Of a stretch of DNA of 64,000 nucleotides, positions 16,355 through 26,487 are shown piece by piece. A model generated the notes under the pieces. The model was not told where the DNA came from. It saw only the letters and a list, made by a program, of their open reading frames with translations, and ran no database searches. The position numbers and the translations under genes were made by a program. The number at the start of each line of letters is the position of its first letter. Within the stretch, counting starts at the first letter, position 1. The stretch spans positions 744,001 to 808,000 of the forward strand of contig AP024879.1 in the NCBI GenBank assembly GCA_024346935.1. The letters run 5' to 3'. The stretch comes from Vibrio inusitatus (GTDB lineage Bacteria; Pseudomonadota; Gammaproteobacteria; Enterobacterales; Vibrionaceae).

Positions 16355-17803
16355 TTAAACATCGTACGTTGTAGAAGCCGTGTCGCCGCCGGTACCTGTC
16401 CAGTTAGTGTGGAAGAATTCGCCACGCTCACGGTCAATACGCTCATAGGTGTGAGCACCGAAGTAGTCACGTTGAGCTTGCAGAAGGTTCGCTGGCAGAC
16501 GCGCTGTAGTGTAACCATCAAGGAAAGACAATGCCGAAGTCGTACAAGGCATAGGAATACCCACCTCCAAAGACTTAGCTGCAACTTTACGCCATGCACC
16601 AAAGCAATTCTCTAGGATAGCTTTGAAGTAAGGATCAGAACCTAAGAATGCAATCTCAGGGTCAGTATCAAATGCATCACGGATATTGCCAAGGAACGCA
16701 GAACGGATGATACAACCGCCACGCCACATTAGTGCTACATTGCCGTAGTTTAGATCCCAACCATTTTCATTTGAAGCTTCACGCATCAACATGAAACCTT
16801 GTGCGTAAGAAATAATCTTTGAAGCTAGAAGCGCTTGACGAAGTGCATCAATCCACTCTTGCTTATCACCTGCAACAGGCTCAACCGTTTTACCAAATAA
16901 CTTCTCGGCTGCTACGCGTTGATCTTTCAGTGAAGACAGGCAACGAGAGAACACAGACTCAGAAATTAGCGTTAGCGGAATGCCCAAGTCCAGAGCATTG
17001 ATACCCGTCCACTTACCAGTACCTTTTTGGCCAGCAGTATCTAGGATCTTATCAACTAATGGTGCACCATCTTCGTCGCGGTATTTTAAAATATCAGCGG
17101 TGATTTCAACTAGGTAGCTGTCTAACTCTGTAGTATTCCACTCAGCAAATACCTTCTGCATTTCGTCAGCAGACATACCAAGACCGTCTTGCATAAACTG
17201 GTATGCTTCACAGATAAGTTGCATGTCGCCGTACTCAATACCATTGTGTACCATTTTTACGAAGTGACCTGCGCCATCATTGCCGACCCAATCACAGCAA
17301 GGCTCACCTTTATCTGTTTTTGCAGAGATGCCTTGAAGGATAGGCTTAACAGCTTCCCAAGCTTCTGGAGAACCACCTGGCATGATAGAAGGACCGAAAC
17401 GAGCGCCCTCTTCACCACCAGATACACCAGTACCGATAAAGTGAATGCCCTTCTCACGAAGGTAAGCAACACGACGGTTAGTATCAGGATAGTTAGTATT
17501 ACCACCATCGATGATAATATCACCCTTGTCTAGTAGAGGAATAAGTTGCTCAATAAAGCTATCTACAACATCACCCGCACGAACCATAAGCATTACTTTG
17601 CGCGGTGTTTCTAGCTTATCTACCATCTCTTGCAGTGAATATGCACCAACGATGTTGGTGCCCTTTGCTGGGCCTTCAAGAAACTGATCTACCTTTGCGG
17701 CAGTACGGTTGTGTGCAACAACTTTAAAACCATGATCGTTCATGTTTAAGATAAGGTTTTGACCCATTACTGCGAGTCCAACTACACCAATATCACCTTT
17801 CAT
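16355..17803 (-). CDS. gnd: 6-phosphogluconate dehydrogenase, decarboxylating
   Basis: 482 residues, the normal length. It oxidises 6-phosphogluconate to ribulose 5-phosphate and CO2 with NADP+ in the oxidative pentose phosphate pathway, in the cytoplasm. Visible motifs: 'GVVGLAVMGQNLILN' (nucleotide-binding), 'IIDGGNTNYPDTNRR', 'GTGVSGGEEGARFGPS' and 'FVKMVHNGIEYGDMQ' with the catalytic Lys region. The GGAGAG ribosome-binding site is strong. Last gene of zwf-pgl-gnd, 24 bp after pgl. Confidence 0.98.
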   Translation of the reverse strand: MKGDIGVVGLAVMGQNLILNMNDHGFKVVAHNRTAAKVDQFLEGPAKGTNIVGAYSLQEMVDKLETPRKVMLMVRAGDVVDSFIEQLIPLLDKGDIIIDGGNTNYPDTNRRVAYLREKGIHFIGTGVSGGEEGARFGPSIMPGGSPEAWEAVKPILQGISAKTDKGEPCCDWVGNDGAGHFVKMVHNGIEYGDMQLICEAYQFMQDGLGMSADEMQKVFAEWNTTELDSYLVEITADILKYRDEDGAPLVDKILDTAGQKGTGKWTGINALDLGIPLTLISESVFSRCLSSLKDQRVAAEKLFGKTVEPVAGDKQEWIDALRQALLASKIISYAQGFMLMREASNENGWDLNYGNVALMWRGGCIIRSAFLGNIRDAFDTDPEIAFLGSDPYFKAILENCFGAWRKVAAKSLEVGIPMPCTTSALSFLDGYTTARLPANLLQAQRDYFGAHTYERIDRERGEFFHTNWTGTGGDTASTTYDV

Positions 17804-17827
17804 ACTCTCTCTCCTAATATTCTTATC

Positions 17828-18544
17828 TTAAGCAATCTTGCTTGCTGCATCTGAATCTAAAAACCACTCTGTTTCACCCACTGCGGAACGAATTTTTGCC
17901 GCTGGATATGGCAACGCCTCAGCAGGAGTGTGGTAGATTTCATTTACGATGTCTGTTTTGCCTGCGCCAAGCACCAAGTAACTGATGCGTTTTGCCGCTT
18001 GCAGTACTTGAGCTGACTTAGAAATACGCAGCTGACCCGACTCTGGGTGTGCAGCAACGATAGCCAGTTTTTCTTCATTGTAATTCGTTTGGTCTGGGAA
18101 TAAAGAAGCGGTATGTCCATCTGCTCCCACACCCAATAAAATCCAGTCAAACACCGGAACACCATTTTCAGAAGGAATAACTTCCAACATTTCACTAGCG
18201 AATCGAGCCGCTTCTTGTTCTGGTTCATTTTCACCAAGAATACGGTGAATGTTTTGAACAGGAACGCCTACTGGTTTAAACAACAAAGCGTTCGCTTCAC
18301 CAAAATTGCTCTGCTCATCATCAGGTGCTACACAACGCTCATCTCCCCACCAGAAGTGAAGATTTTGCCATTGAATATCACTAGCATAAGGCTGTGTTGC
18401 CAGTAACTTAAATAACATTTTTGGGGTGCTACCGCCTGACAATGAAATATGCACTGCTCTGCCTAGTTCGCTAAACGCTTTTAGCTCCTGTGCAAGTTGC
18501 TCTACTACCTGTGCCGGCGTATCAAAAATCTTTGTATTCATCAT
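17828..18544 (-). CDS. pgl: 6-phosphogluconolactonase
   Basis: 238 residues from the ATG at 18544, which overlaps the zwf stop codon (ATGA); a second ATG follows directly. Glucosamine-6-phosphate isomerase-like fold with '[14 protein letters not shown]', 'FWWGDERCV' and '[15 protein letters not shown]', all typical of DevB/Pgl. It hydrolyses 6-phosphogluconolactone between the two dehydrogenases of the pathway. The longer frame upstream lies inside zwf and adds a non-homologous extension, so it was not used. Confidence 0.95.
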   Translation of the reverse strand: MMNTKIFDTPAQVVEQLAQELKAFSELGRAVHISLSGGSTPKMLFKLLATQPYASDIQWQNLHFWWGDERCVAPDDEQSNFGEANALLFKPVGVPVQNIHRILGENEPEQEAARFASEMLEVIPSENGVPVFDWILLGVGADGHTASLFPDQTNYNEEKLAIVAAHPESGQLRISKSAQVLQAAKRISYLVLGAGKTDIVNEIYHTPAEALPYPAAKIRSAVGETEWFLDSDAASKIA

Positions 18545-20046
18545 AACTCGCAATAATCTGTATCGGTTAAGTTCTTGCACGGGAAGCGCCAAGCTTTATC
18601 ATCACGCTCTAGCAAATCATGGGACTCTTTCGGTCCCCATGTACCACTTGCGTAACCAAACAATGCTTGTGGACGCTCTTTAAAATCCAGAATTGGCTGA
18701 ACATATTCCCAACATGTTTCTACTGCATCAGAGCGAGCAAACAAGGTTGCGTCGCCATTTAATGCATCAAGCAACAAACGTTCATAAGCCGTTAGCATGT
18801 GGGCTTCATTCAGCGTCTTGTAGTGGAAGTTCATCTTCACTTCTTTGGCGTGAAAACCTGCGCCTGGCTCTTTCAAACCAAAACTGATTTGAATACCTTC
18901 ATCCGGTTGAATCCGAATAATCAGCTTGTTCTCAGGCGCATCTTGACCAAAGACTGGATGAGGCGTGTCTTTAAAGTGTATAACTACTTCTGTTACGCGT
19001 GTTGGCAGTCGCTTGCCCGTACGCACATAAAAAGGCACACCATTCCAACGGCTATTGTTGATGTAAGCTTTAAGCCCTATGTAGGTTTCAGTGCGCGAAT
19101 CATCAGCAACACCATTCTCATCACGATACCCAGGTAAGAATTCGCCTCGTACTTCAGATTCGGTGTATTGACCCAGTACCAGATTGTTGGTCAGGTCATT
19201 CTCATCAAGTGGTTTAAGGCTTCTTAGTACCTTAACCACCTCATCACGAATAGCGTCTGCGTTTATGCGAGGAGGTGACTCCATCCCCACCATAGCTAGG
19301 ACTTGTAGCAGATGATTTTGGAACATATCACGCACAGCGCCAGAGCCATCGTAATATCCACCACGCTCTTCAACACCTAAGAACTCTGCACCGGTAATTT
19401 CGACATACTCGATAAAGTTTCGATTCCAAAGGGGCTCAAACATGATATTGGAGAAACGAAAAACCAATAGGTTTTGTACTGTTTCTTTTCCAAGATAGTG
19501 GTCAATTCGATACAGTTGCTTTTCTTCAAAGTGAGTATGAATCTTTTTACCCAACTCTTGTGCAGAAGCAAGATCATAACCAAAAGGCTTCTCTACTATC
19601 AAACGCTTCCAGCCATCGTCTTCGTTATTCAAACCATGTGCCGCAAGGCTAGCTGGGATAACTGAATATAGGCTCGGTGGCGTCGCCAAGTAGTAAAGAA
19701 CATTGCGTTGTTCTAACTGGTAGTGAGCGGCAAGTTCATCTTGTCTCGCTACAAGCTTGGCGTAATCAGCAGTGTCTGAGGTATTGATCGCTTGATAATA
19801 TAGATGGTCCATGAACACATCTAATACTGCTTGCTCGGTTTTCTCGAACTCTTGAAGAGATTTTTTAATCTTTTCTCGGTAAGTCTCATCACTGTATTCA
19901 GTACGGCTTACACCAAGAATATAAAATGATTGGGGAAGTTGACCGCTTTGGTACAGTCGATATAACGCTGGGATTAGCTTACGGTAAGTTAAATCTCCAG
20001 AAGCACCAAAAATGACTATGCTGCTTTTATCAGGTATTACCATCAT
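18541..20046 (-). CDS. zwf: Glucose-6-phosphate 1-dehydrogenase
   Basis: 501 residues. First enzyme of the oxidative pentose phosphate pathway, making 6-phosphogluconolactone and NADPH. The N-terminal Rossmann motif '[18 protein letters not shown]' and the active-site signature '[13 protein letters not shown]' are intact, as is 'EKPFGYD'. The start is one of two adjacent ATG codons (20046 or 20043). It heads the zwf-pgl-gnd operon and is translationally coupled to pgl. The promoter should lie in the 20047-20200 region. Confidence 0.98.
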   Translation of the reverse strand: MMVIPDKSSIVIFGASGDLTYRKLIPALYRLYQSGQLPQSFYILGVSRTEYSDETYREKIKKSLQEFEKTEQAVLDVFMDHLYYQAINTSDTADYAKLVARQDELAAHYQLEQRNVLYYLATPPSLYSVIPASLAAHGLNNEDDGWKRLIVEKPFGYDLASAQELGKKIHTHFEEKQLYRIDHYLGKETVQNLLVFRFSNIMFEPLWNRNFIEYVEITGAEFLGVEERGGYYDGSGAVRDMFQNHLLQVLAMVGMESPPRINADAIRDEVVKVLRSLKPLDENDLTNNLVLGQYTESEVRGEFLPGYRDENGVADDSRTETYIGLKAYINNSRWNGVPFYVRTGKRLPTRVTEVVIHFKDTPHPVFGQDAPENKLIIRIQPDEGIQISFGLKEPGAGFHAKEVKMNFHYKTLNEAHMLTAYERLLLDALNGDATLFARSDAVETCWEYVQPILDFKERPQALFGYASGTWGPKESHDLLERDDKAWRFPCKNLTDTDYCEL

Positions 20047-20205
20047 GTGTCCTTAAGTACCTTTAAGGTTTGCATACATCCATCACGTCGTCGGGGGAAC
20101 CGCGTCCGAATGGGTCAAAATGCACTATGAAAAGAATTCTACACCGAATGGGCTGAATTAAAATAACTTGTCACTTTCATAGGGCGACAAATTGTAAAAA
20201 ATAGG

Positions 20206-20237
20206 CAAAAAAAATCCCCGATAACGTAACGGAGATT
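20206..20237 (-). terminator. Terminator of the yghU-like gene
   Basis: On the minus strand AATCTCCG-ttacgttat-CGGGGATT (one mismatch) is followed by TTTTTTTG. It is about 185 bp past the GST stop codon, in the otherwise empty 20047-20421 spacer. Confidence 0.55.
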
Positions 20238-20421
20238 GCCTTCTGCTACAGTCTAGCTTTATATGAGCCTAATACAAACGTTTTTCATTCGTATATCTTC
20301 GCGACTGAATCTAATGGTTTAAAATCTAACCAAACATCAGTCCAACACTACAGACTCATTCAGAAAAAGAGCCAAAGTATCACGCACTGACTCTTTTATC
20401 GTTGGTTTACTGCAATCTGAA

Positions 20422-21279
20422 CTATGGACGAAGTTTTAGCACTTTATCAATATCTTCTGCGCTATGGCGCTCTGGCACTTGTTCCCACTCTTCGCCAAAC
20501 GAGCGGTTCACTACTCGCCCTCGTTGAAAGCCTTCACGTTGCTCAAGCTGTTTTGCCCAGCGCACCACGTTACTGTATGACTCTACGTGCAGAAATTCAG
20601 CTGCATCATACAACTTACCCAGTACTAGATTTCCGTACCAAGGCCAAATAGCAATATCAGCGATAGAAAACTCATCACCAGCAACAAACGTGTTTTCTGC
20701 CAGTTGCTTATCCAACACGTCTAATTGGCGTTTCGCTTCCATAGCAAAGCGATTGATCGGATATTCCTGCTTCTCATCCGCATACGCATAAAAGTGACCA
20801 AAACCACCACCTAGAAATGGCGCTGAACCTTGTGCCCAAAACAACCAGTTAAAGGTCTGCGTTCTTTCAGGCCCAGACTTTGATAAAAAGTGACCAAATT
20901 TTTCAGCAAGATGAACAAGAATGGAGGCAGACTCAAACACGTTCACAGAGGTCGCGTCCGAATTATCAATCAGTGCAGGGATCTTTGAATTTGGGTTCAC
21001 TTCCACAAATCCAGAGGAGAACTGATCCAACTCGCCGATGTTAATTAAATAAGCATCATATTCCGCCTCTTTAACACCTGCCGCCAACAATTCTTCCAGC
21101 ATGATAGTAACTTTCTGACCATTCGGCGTCCCAAGCGAGTACAACTGAAGCGCATGCTCTCCTGCTGGTAATTCTCGTTCAAATCTAGCGCCAGATTCAG
21201 GGCTGTTAATGTTCGCCCATTTATTGCCACCTTCGGTATCATTAATCCAGACTTTTGGTGGTACATACTGTTCACTCAT
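20422..21279 (-). CDS. yghU: YghU-type glutathione S-transferase / disulfide reductase
   Basis: 285 residues, close to E. coli YghU (about 288). The N-terminal extension 'WINDTEGGNKWANINSPE' and 'SLGTPNGQKVTIMLEEL' are characteristic of this nu-class group, which binds two glutathiones and reduces disulfides. The thioredoxin-like N-domain has 'NSKIPALID' and 'VFESASILVHLAEKF'; the helical C-domain follows. GGAG before the ATG. Monocistronic, cytoplasmic. Confidence 0.9.
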   Translation of the reverse strand: MSEQYVPPKVWINDTEGGNKWANINSPESGARFERELPAGEHALQLYSLGTPNGQKVTIMLEELLAAGVKEAEYDAYLINIGELDQFSSGFVEVNPNSKIPALIDNSDATSVNVFESASILVHLAEKFGHFLSKSGPERTQTFNWLFWAQGSAPFLGGGFGHFYAYADEKQEYPINRFAMEAKRQLDVLDKQLAENTFVAGDEFSIADIAIWPWYGNLVLGKLYDAAEFLHVESYSNVVRWAKQLEQREGFQRGRVVNRSFGEEWEQVPERHSAEDIDKVLKLRP

Positions 21280-21377
21280 AACATCTCCTTGAATTTGGCC
21301 TAATTACTTAAATGAACGATCGCTCAATTAAAATTATACTATTCCTTCACCATTAAGAAGGCAAGTGCTTTGAAATC

Positions 21378-21608
21378 TTAATACCGGTCCTGATTTTCTT
21401 TCAATGGTTTCACCACTGAGTCCAATCCTTCGACCTTTAATGCTAAACACAATTGCAATAGCTGACCTAGTTCACCGGACGGCCACTCTGACTTATTTTG
21501 AAACCACAATAAGTATTCTTCTGGTAGGTCAATGAGCACCCTACCCGCAAATTTCCCAAACGGCATCTTCATCCGAGCAAGCTTAATTATATTTTCTTTC
21601 TCTAACAT
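21378..21608 (-). CDS. DUF3820 family protein
   Basis: 76 residues from the ATG at 21608 (preceded by GGTG); the frame is open for seven more codons. The core 'MKMPFGKFAGRVLIDLPEEYLLWF' is the hallmark of DUF3820, small proteins often described as quorum-sensing-regulated putative virulence factors, with biochemical role unknown. No membrane segment. The next gene is divergent. Confidence 0.85.
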   Translation of the reverse strand: MLEKENIIKLARMKMPFGKFAGRVLIDLPEEYLLWFQNKSEWPSGELGQLLQLCLALKVEGLDSVVKPLKENQDRY

Positions 21609-21693
21609 TTTTAACACCAAATCAAACACTTTGTGACATTTATTCTGACATCTACGATAATAGGAGTCAGTGACTCAAACTAAAGGAAATAGT

Positions 21694-22629
21694 TTGCACA
21701 AAGCCATTTTCATCACATTTCTATTAACAGGACTATCGGCTCCCTCTTTGGCTGACAATACCGAAGAGAAGTGCTTAAGCAAACCAGAAGACGATAAAGT
21801 AATTTCTAGAGCTTATCACTATCTAAACACCAAATTTTGTCAGCCTGCGGTTTGGTTCGATGATTTCTTTGCTGATGAACGTGTGACTGAAGATGCAAGA
21901 GCTGGAACCTCCATACGCTGGAAAAATGATTTCACTCAGTTTGAAAATGATGGTTTTAAATACGACACAAGAATCGATGCCAAATTTAACCTGCCTAAAG
22001 TCACCAACCGCCTAAAACTGATCATCGAATCTGACGGAGAAGATGATTTATTTGACCTTTTTCCTCGCAACGCAGAAGAAATAGAGAACAGTATCGGCCT
22101 GAGATACGACATTTATGCCAAGGGATACAGCAGTTTCAATATTAAGGCTACATTTAAACCCAAGATTGAAGCCCGTTACCGCTTCACTTATCCTCTTGGA
22201 ATTAACACGGTTAGTCGCATTACACAAAAACTCTATCAAGAATCAGAATTGACCGGAGAGTCTACTCAGTTTGATATTGACCAGGCGTTATCCAAAAATT
22301 TCTTATTGCGTTGGACCTCGTTTGCCGAATTTAATCGTGACCACGCCGACGACACAAGTATCTGGGAATTTGGAACAGGCTTTGTCTTGTACCAATACAT
22401 TTCTAGAACTCAAGCCCTCAATTACACTATCAGCACTACAGGTACAGACTATCCTCGCTCATTTATCGACAACACATTAATTGGAATGACTTATCGCCAG
22501 AATGTATTCTTTGAATGGTTTTATTACGAGCTGACTCCTGAATACAATTGGTATAGAGAATACGACCAAGGCTTTGAAGAAGAAGCGAGTATTCGTTTAA
22601 GACTTGAGATCCGCTTTGAGAATTTTTAG
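21694..22629 (+). CDS. Exported, probable outer-membrane beta-barrel protein of unknown function
   Basis: 311 residues from a TTG at 21694, which has AAAGGA at 6-nt spacing; a GTG at 21670 is an alternative with too close a ribosome-binding site. Signal peptide 'LHKAIFITFLLTGLSAPSLA'. The mature part alternates polar and aromatic residues ('FKYDTRIDAKFNLP', 'FNIKATFKPKIEARYRFTYP') and ends 'IRLRLEIRFENF' with a terminal Phe, the pattern of an outer-membrane beta-barrel. Two cysteines lie near the N-terminus. I do not know the family. Confidence 0.75.
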   Translation: MHKAIFITFLLTGLSAPSLADNTEEKCLSKPEDDKVISRAYHYLNTKFCQPAVWFDDFFADERVTEDARAGTSIRWKNDFTQFENDGFKYDTRIDAKFNLPKVTNRLKLIIESDGEDDLFDLFPRNAEEIENSIGLRYDIYAKGYSSFNIKATFKPKIEARYRFTYPLGINTVSRITQKLYQESELTGESTQFDIDQALSKNFLLRWTSFAEFNRDHADDTSIWEFGTGFVLYQYISRTQALNYTISTTGTDYPRSFIDNTLIGMTYRQNVFFEWFYYELTPEYNWYREYDQGFEEEASIRLRLEIRFENF

Positions 22630-22693
22630 ACGTAATTAAGAAAAGCGTTTTCACTCACCATAGAAACCATTACTGTGCATGTTCCGTCTTTAT

Positions 22694-24085
22694 CTAGAGG
22701 AGAGAGGCTAATCCCATTGATGGCAAAGTGAAGCTCTGCTGATATTTATTGCCTGTTTGTTTTGTTTCTAGATGGCTATGATGAAGCATTAAAATCGATT
22801 GCACTATCTTAATGCCAATACCCAGAGATCCCCCTTTTGTGTTGGGTTCAACACTGTTAGTAAATCTAAATCTAATGTCTGCATTATTTCGACTAAGTAC
22901 TGCCTGACAACACACAATAGAGTGCTTTGGGCTATGCCTTAATGCATTTTCAAGTAAGTTAGCGACCAGACGCTCCAGCAGACCTTTATCCCCTATCGTT
23001 TGCAATTCCGCAGCGACATCTAATTCCAACGTCACTTGTTGGCGCCTAAATTGGCTATGCATGGATTCCGCACTCTCTGCAATCAAAGCCGCTATATCAA
23101 CGGGGTGATATTCATAACTGAGTAAGGGCGTTTCTTGCTTTGCCAATTGCAACATAGAATGCAATTGATTCGAGAGTTTGTCGCAATTGCGGTAAGCAAC
23201 GTCAATCAATGGATCTTGTTTATTTTGCAGGGTCCACGTTTCCAGATAGCCCAGAACGCTGGAAAGAGGCGTTTTGAGATCATGACTTAATTGCAGAAGA
23301 ACCTGCCTATGATGCGATGATTGATATTCCAATTGTAAAAACTGTTGCTGAATATGCTTTGCCATCAAATGATAAGAATCAGCTATGGGTGTGAGCTCTT
23401 TCACCTGATGCTTAAAATCTGGCGTTAATTGGAAATCATGTTCCGCCTGATGTTGAAGTTGATTAGTCACTTTCTGAATTGGGCATAACAGACTTTTGTC
23501 AACCAAGAGATACACACCAAAGGCGAAGCCAATCACTGAAACAAGCACAAGACCGGCTAAAGCAAGATAAGGAGGGTCAACCTGCGCTGCCGCAATAGCG
23601 CTGTGTTGAGTGCTACCAATGACCACATATAGATACCCCATAATGGCATCCCCCTCCTTTAGCGCTGAGACTGAAAATACTTTGCTTTGCTCTGGATTTC
23701 GCGGGTCTTCGCCTAGAATGGGAAACGGTTCATCATTGAGAAATTGAGTAATTGGTTTTAGATCAACGGAGCTTAGTAACTGAGTACCTTCTGGAGAAGC
23801 ATGGGTCGTGATATTCCCTTTATGGTCCAAGAAATATATCTCAAAGTCAGGGCCGAGCAGCATTAAGGTGTGAAAGATGGATTTTAAAGCAACTGGGTTG
23901 TAGTCGGAGCCAATCATAAGAGGATTGTCTTCGCGCATATGAGTTGCAAGTTGCTTATGTAAACTCTGTTTAGTTCGTAGTTCTATCGTTTGAGTCTGCC
24001 AATTATAAGTGAACACAATCAGGGCTACAGCCACACAAAACCAAACACTAGTAAATACCATCAAGCGTGACTTAAAACTTATCAT
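22694..24085 (-). CDS. Sensor histidine kinase
   Basis: 463 residues. Membrane helix at about 8-28, a periplasmic sensor region to about 170, a second helix at about 172-198, a HAMP-like linker, then HisKA with 'LSHDLKTPLSSVLGY' (phospho-accepting His268) and a HATPase domain with N-box 'LVANLLENALRHSP' and G-box 'GGSLGIGIKIVQ'. The G1 'DxGxG' box is poorly kept. It pairs with the response regulator 32 bp upstream and follows two spondin-domain genes on the same strand, so it may sense an envelope or surface signal. Confidence 0.92.
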   Translation of the reverse strand: MISFKSRLMVFTSVWFCVAVALIVFTYNWQTQTIELRTKQSLHKQLATHMREDNPLMIGSDYNPVALKSIFHTLMLLGPDFEIYFLDHKGNITTHASPEGTQLLSSVDLKPITQFLNDEPFPILGEDPRNPEQSKVFSVSALKEGDAIMGYLYVVIGSTQHSAIAAAQVDPPYLALAGLVLVSVIGFAFGVYLLVDKSLLCPIQKVTNQLQHQAEHDFQLTPDFKHQVKELTPIADSYHLMAKHIQQQFLQLEYQSSHHRQVLLQLSHDLKTPLSSVLGYLETWTLQNKQDPLIDVAYRNCDKLSNQLHSMLQLAKQETPLLSYEYHPVDIAALIAESAESMHSQFRRQQVTLELDVAAELQTIGDKGLLERLVANLLENALRHSPKHSIVCCQAVLSRNNADIRFRFTNSVEPNTKGGSLGIGIKIVQSILMLHHSHLETKQTGNKYQQSFTLPSMGLASLL

Positions 24086-24117
24086 TAGACTCCACCTAAC
24101 CTTATCGGTACTGTTAG

Positions 24118-24849
24118 TTATTGGTATGGCTGAAACTTATACCCCACGCCCCAAACGGTTTGAATAAAGTGATGCTCATCGCTTGGCAACTTGAGCTTAG
24201 TGCGAAGGCGGTTGATAGTACTACACACGGTATGATGGTAACCCGAATGCTCAGTGTTCCACACATGACCTAGTAGCTCGTCCTTGCTATAAACTCTACC
24301 GGGTCTTGAGGCGAGAAACTTCAGTAAAGTGAACTCCGTGGCTGTCAATACAACGTCCTTATCGTCTAGTGAGACTTGATGTAGCTCTGGCGTTATCTTT
24401 AGTAAACCGAAGTTCATGGCAGTATTATTGAACTCCACGTCTACAGAGCTCACTGAAACTTGGCTTACACGACGTAAAATATTGCGCACTCTAGCTTGAA
24501 ACTCTAGAACACTAAAAGGCTTAGTTATATAGGCATCGACGCCTGCTTCTAAGCCATCAACCTTATCCATCTCGCTGTCTCTAGCTGTGAGCATCAAAAC
24601 TGGCGTCCAATTTTTCTGTTGTCTCAATTGATGACAGATGTCTAAACCATCTCCGTCTGGGAGTCCCCTATCTAGAACGAGTAAGTCAAAGACTTGCTGC
24701 TGATATAGCTTGAGCGCATCACCACAACGAGCAACCCTAGTTACCTTATGGCCCTGAAACTTCAAGTGCATTAGCACTAACTCCGCCAGATCTTCATCAT
24801 CTTCAACCAACAAAATGTTGGCCATCGGGTTAATCGTTTGTGGTTCCAT
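24118..24849 (-). CDS. OmpR/PhoB-family response regulator
   Basis: 243 residues from the ATG at 24849, preceded by AAGGAAGG; an upstream TTG is less likely. Receiver domain with acidic pocket 'LVEDDED', phospho-acceptor Asp60 in 'LLVLDRGLPDGDGL' and the switch Lys in 'YITKPF'. The C-terminal winged-helix domain contains 'TEFTLLKFLASRPGRVYSKD' and 'VWGVGYKF'. Partner of the downstream histidine kinase; it probably controls the adjacent spondin genes, which is inference from position. Confidence 0.95.
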   Translation of the reverse strand: MEPQTINPMANILLVEDDEDLAELVLMHLKFQGHKVTRVARCGDALKLYQQQVFDLLVLDRGLPDGDGLDICHQLRQQKNWTPVLMLTARDSEMDKVDGLEAGVDAYITKPFSVLEFQARVRNILRRVSQVSVSSVDVEFNNTAMNFGLLKITPELHQVSLDDKDVVLTATEFTLLKFLASRPGRVYSKDELLGHVWNTEHSGYHHTVCSTINRLRTKLKLPSDEHHFIQTVWGVGYKFQPYQ

Positions 24850-24912
24850 GAAACCTTCCTTACTCAACTCTACTGCCCCAGTGCACTAGACCGTCGCAAG
24901 GAAGGATTTATT

Positions 24913-25626
24913 TCACTCTACTCGAGTGATAGTGATCTTTGCTCCAGGATTTAAAAAACGATGAGTCGCTAAAAGGGCTGAACTTGCTAAACCATCATCG
25001 CTACTAACTACACCAGAATGGAATGTCACAGCATCATCATTACGTGCAGGATTAAACCCTTCACCTCCTCCAGCCGGTCCAGGAATCGTCGATGCTAATT
25101 CATCATTGAGTTCAGTGCCTGCATCCCAAACATTCATATTCATCTCAAAACTATCCCCTACCGCTAGGCTTTGTAGGGATAGTCCTGCTTCGCCCACAAA
25201 GGCGTCATTGGTGTTGACAAACATCGATGCCACCGACAGGTACCCCGAAACATCAGGATCAATAGTAATCGTCACCTCATCTGACATTCCCGGCATGACC
25301 AAGCCATTTCCCGATACCCCCTGTTCGACATTGTCGTTGCTGTCCATCAAGGCGATGAGTTCGGCATTACTTCCCGCCTCTGCTAGTTGCTCCAGAGGCA
25401 CAGATGCACTTTGCCCTACTTCAAACATTGAGTAGTCGTTGTTATGTGTCAGTACCGCCAACGGTGACATGGGTTGGTTTGCCGTTAAATTGACTACAGA
25501 TATCGTATAACGGTAGTCTTGAGCTGACGCATCCCCTGCGTTAATTGCAGCAGCATCGTTGTCATCATCTGAACATCCTGCCAGTACGCCAATAGAAAAT
25601 GCAGCTAATAAGATTCGATTTTTCAT
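24913..25626 (-). CDS. Spondin_N domain lipoprotein
   Basis: 237 residues with a lipoprotein signal (MKNRILLAAFSIGVLAGC, lipobox LAGC with Cys18) and an acidic linker (DDDNDAA). The Spondin_N-like domain shows 'YTISVVNLTANQPMSPLAVLTH', 'FEVGQSASVPLEQLAEAG' and 'VASMFVNTNDAFVG', ending 'ATHRFLNPGAKITITRVE'. Bacterial spondin-domain proteins are exported and of unclear role; in animals the domain belongs to extracellular-matrix proteins. It is a paralogue of the gene 10 bp upstream and clearly in one operon with it. Confidence 0.88.
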   Translation of the reverse strand: MKNRILLAAFSIGVLAGCSDDDNDAAAINAGDASAQDYRYTISVVNLTANQPMSPLAVLTHNNDYSMFEVGQSASVPLEQLAEAGSNAELIALMDSNDNVEQGVSGNGLVMPGMSDEVTITIDPDVSGYLSVASMFVNTNDAFVGEAGLSLQSLAVGDSFEMNMNVWDAGTELNDELASTIPGPAGGGEGFNPARNDDAVTFHSGVVSSDDGLASSALLATHRFLNPGAKITITRVE

Positions 25627-25636
25627 TTTAGCCCCC

Positions 25637-26320
25637 TTACTTCACGACAATAGTGATGGTTGCCACTGGATTTAACCAACGGTGTGAACTGCTATCGAGA
25701 TCGCTTTTCCCACCAGCCGAGTCTGCATCACCTAAATTGCCGGGATGAACATGAACAACAGAGTTTGTTACCGCAGTTTCAACACCAGTGCCGCCTGAAC
25801 CGAAAGTAATAAAAGGCGGATTAGGCATACTGCCGGCTATCTCGTCATTAGCTTCAGTACCGGCATCATACCCGTTTAACGTCGCTTTATAAGTGCCTGA
25901 TGTTGCTGGGATCTTCCAACTATCGAGCCCTACAAACCCGTCATTGGTAGGTAAGAGCATTGCAGATATCGATAAATACTCTAAATTGCCACTATCTAGT
26001 GTGAAAGTAGTGCCGACTCCCGGGTTTAAAATACCTGATGCTGGATTTTCAACGACCACTCCACCCGCATTTCCGATGACGGTGGACAAGCCAGAGATAT
26101 CTCCGCCCTCAGCCATGCTTTCCAACTCCGCAGACGCAGATTGACCTGTCCTAAACATGAATAAGTCAGAGCTGTGTGCTGCCACAATAAGAGGGGTAAA
26201 ATAAATGCCCTTGGTTGCGTTCGTTACTGTAATTTCAAGCTCAGCTGCATTTGCACAAGCAGAGCTAAATGCAAATATGACAGAAGAAATAGTTAATCCA
26301 AGTTGAGTACGTTTTTTCAT
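25637..26320 (-). CDS. Spondin_N domain periplasmic or secreted protein
   Basis: 227 residues. Sec signal peptide (MKKRTQLGLTISSVIFAFSS..., cleavage near ANA) without a lipobox. The Spondin_N-like pattern matches its neighbour: 'ITVTNATKGIYFTPLIVAAH', 'FRTGQSASAELESMAEGG', 'ISAMLLPTNDGFVG', 'GYDAGTEANDEI' and 'SHRWLNPVATITIVVK'. Unlike the partner it is free rather than lipid-anchored. It starts the four-gene run spondin-spondin-regulator-kinase; the promoter should lie in 26321-26487, shared with the divergent gene. Confidence 0.88.
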   Translation of the reverse strand: MKKRTQLGLTISSVIFAFSSACANAAELEITVTNATKGIYFTPLIVAAHSSDLFMFRTGQSASAELESMAEGGDISGLSTVIGNAGGVVVENPASGILNPGVGTTFTLDSGNLEYLSISAMLLPTNDGFVGLDSWKIPATSGTYKATLNGYDAGTEANDEIAGSMPNPPFITFGSGGTGVETAVTNSVVHVHPGNLGDADSAGGKSDLDSSSHRWLNPVATITIVVK

Positions 26321-26487
26321 TTTGAGTCCATCCTGTAATGACCATGCTTTGGTACTAATAAGGATGAACCGCAGATCTTTCAGTAAAGTCTCTGAAATCT
26401 CATAAAACTCTCACAAGTTTTTAAACAATTTCAATCAACTTAGATCGTTGACCTATAATCCGGAAGATAAAAACAAAAGGAGGCTAA

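Noticed and set aside
18545..18592. Extended N-terminus of 6-phosphogluconolactonase
   Set aside because: The extra codons lie within the 3' end of zwf, and the ATG overlapping the zwf stop gives the normal family length.
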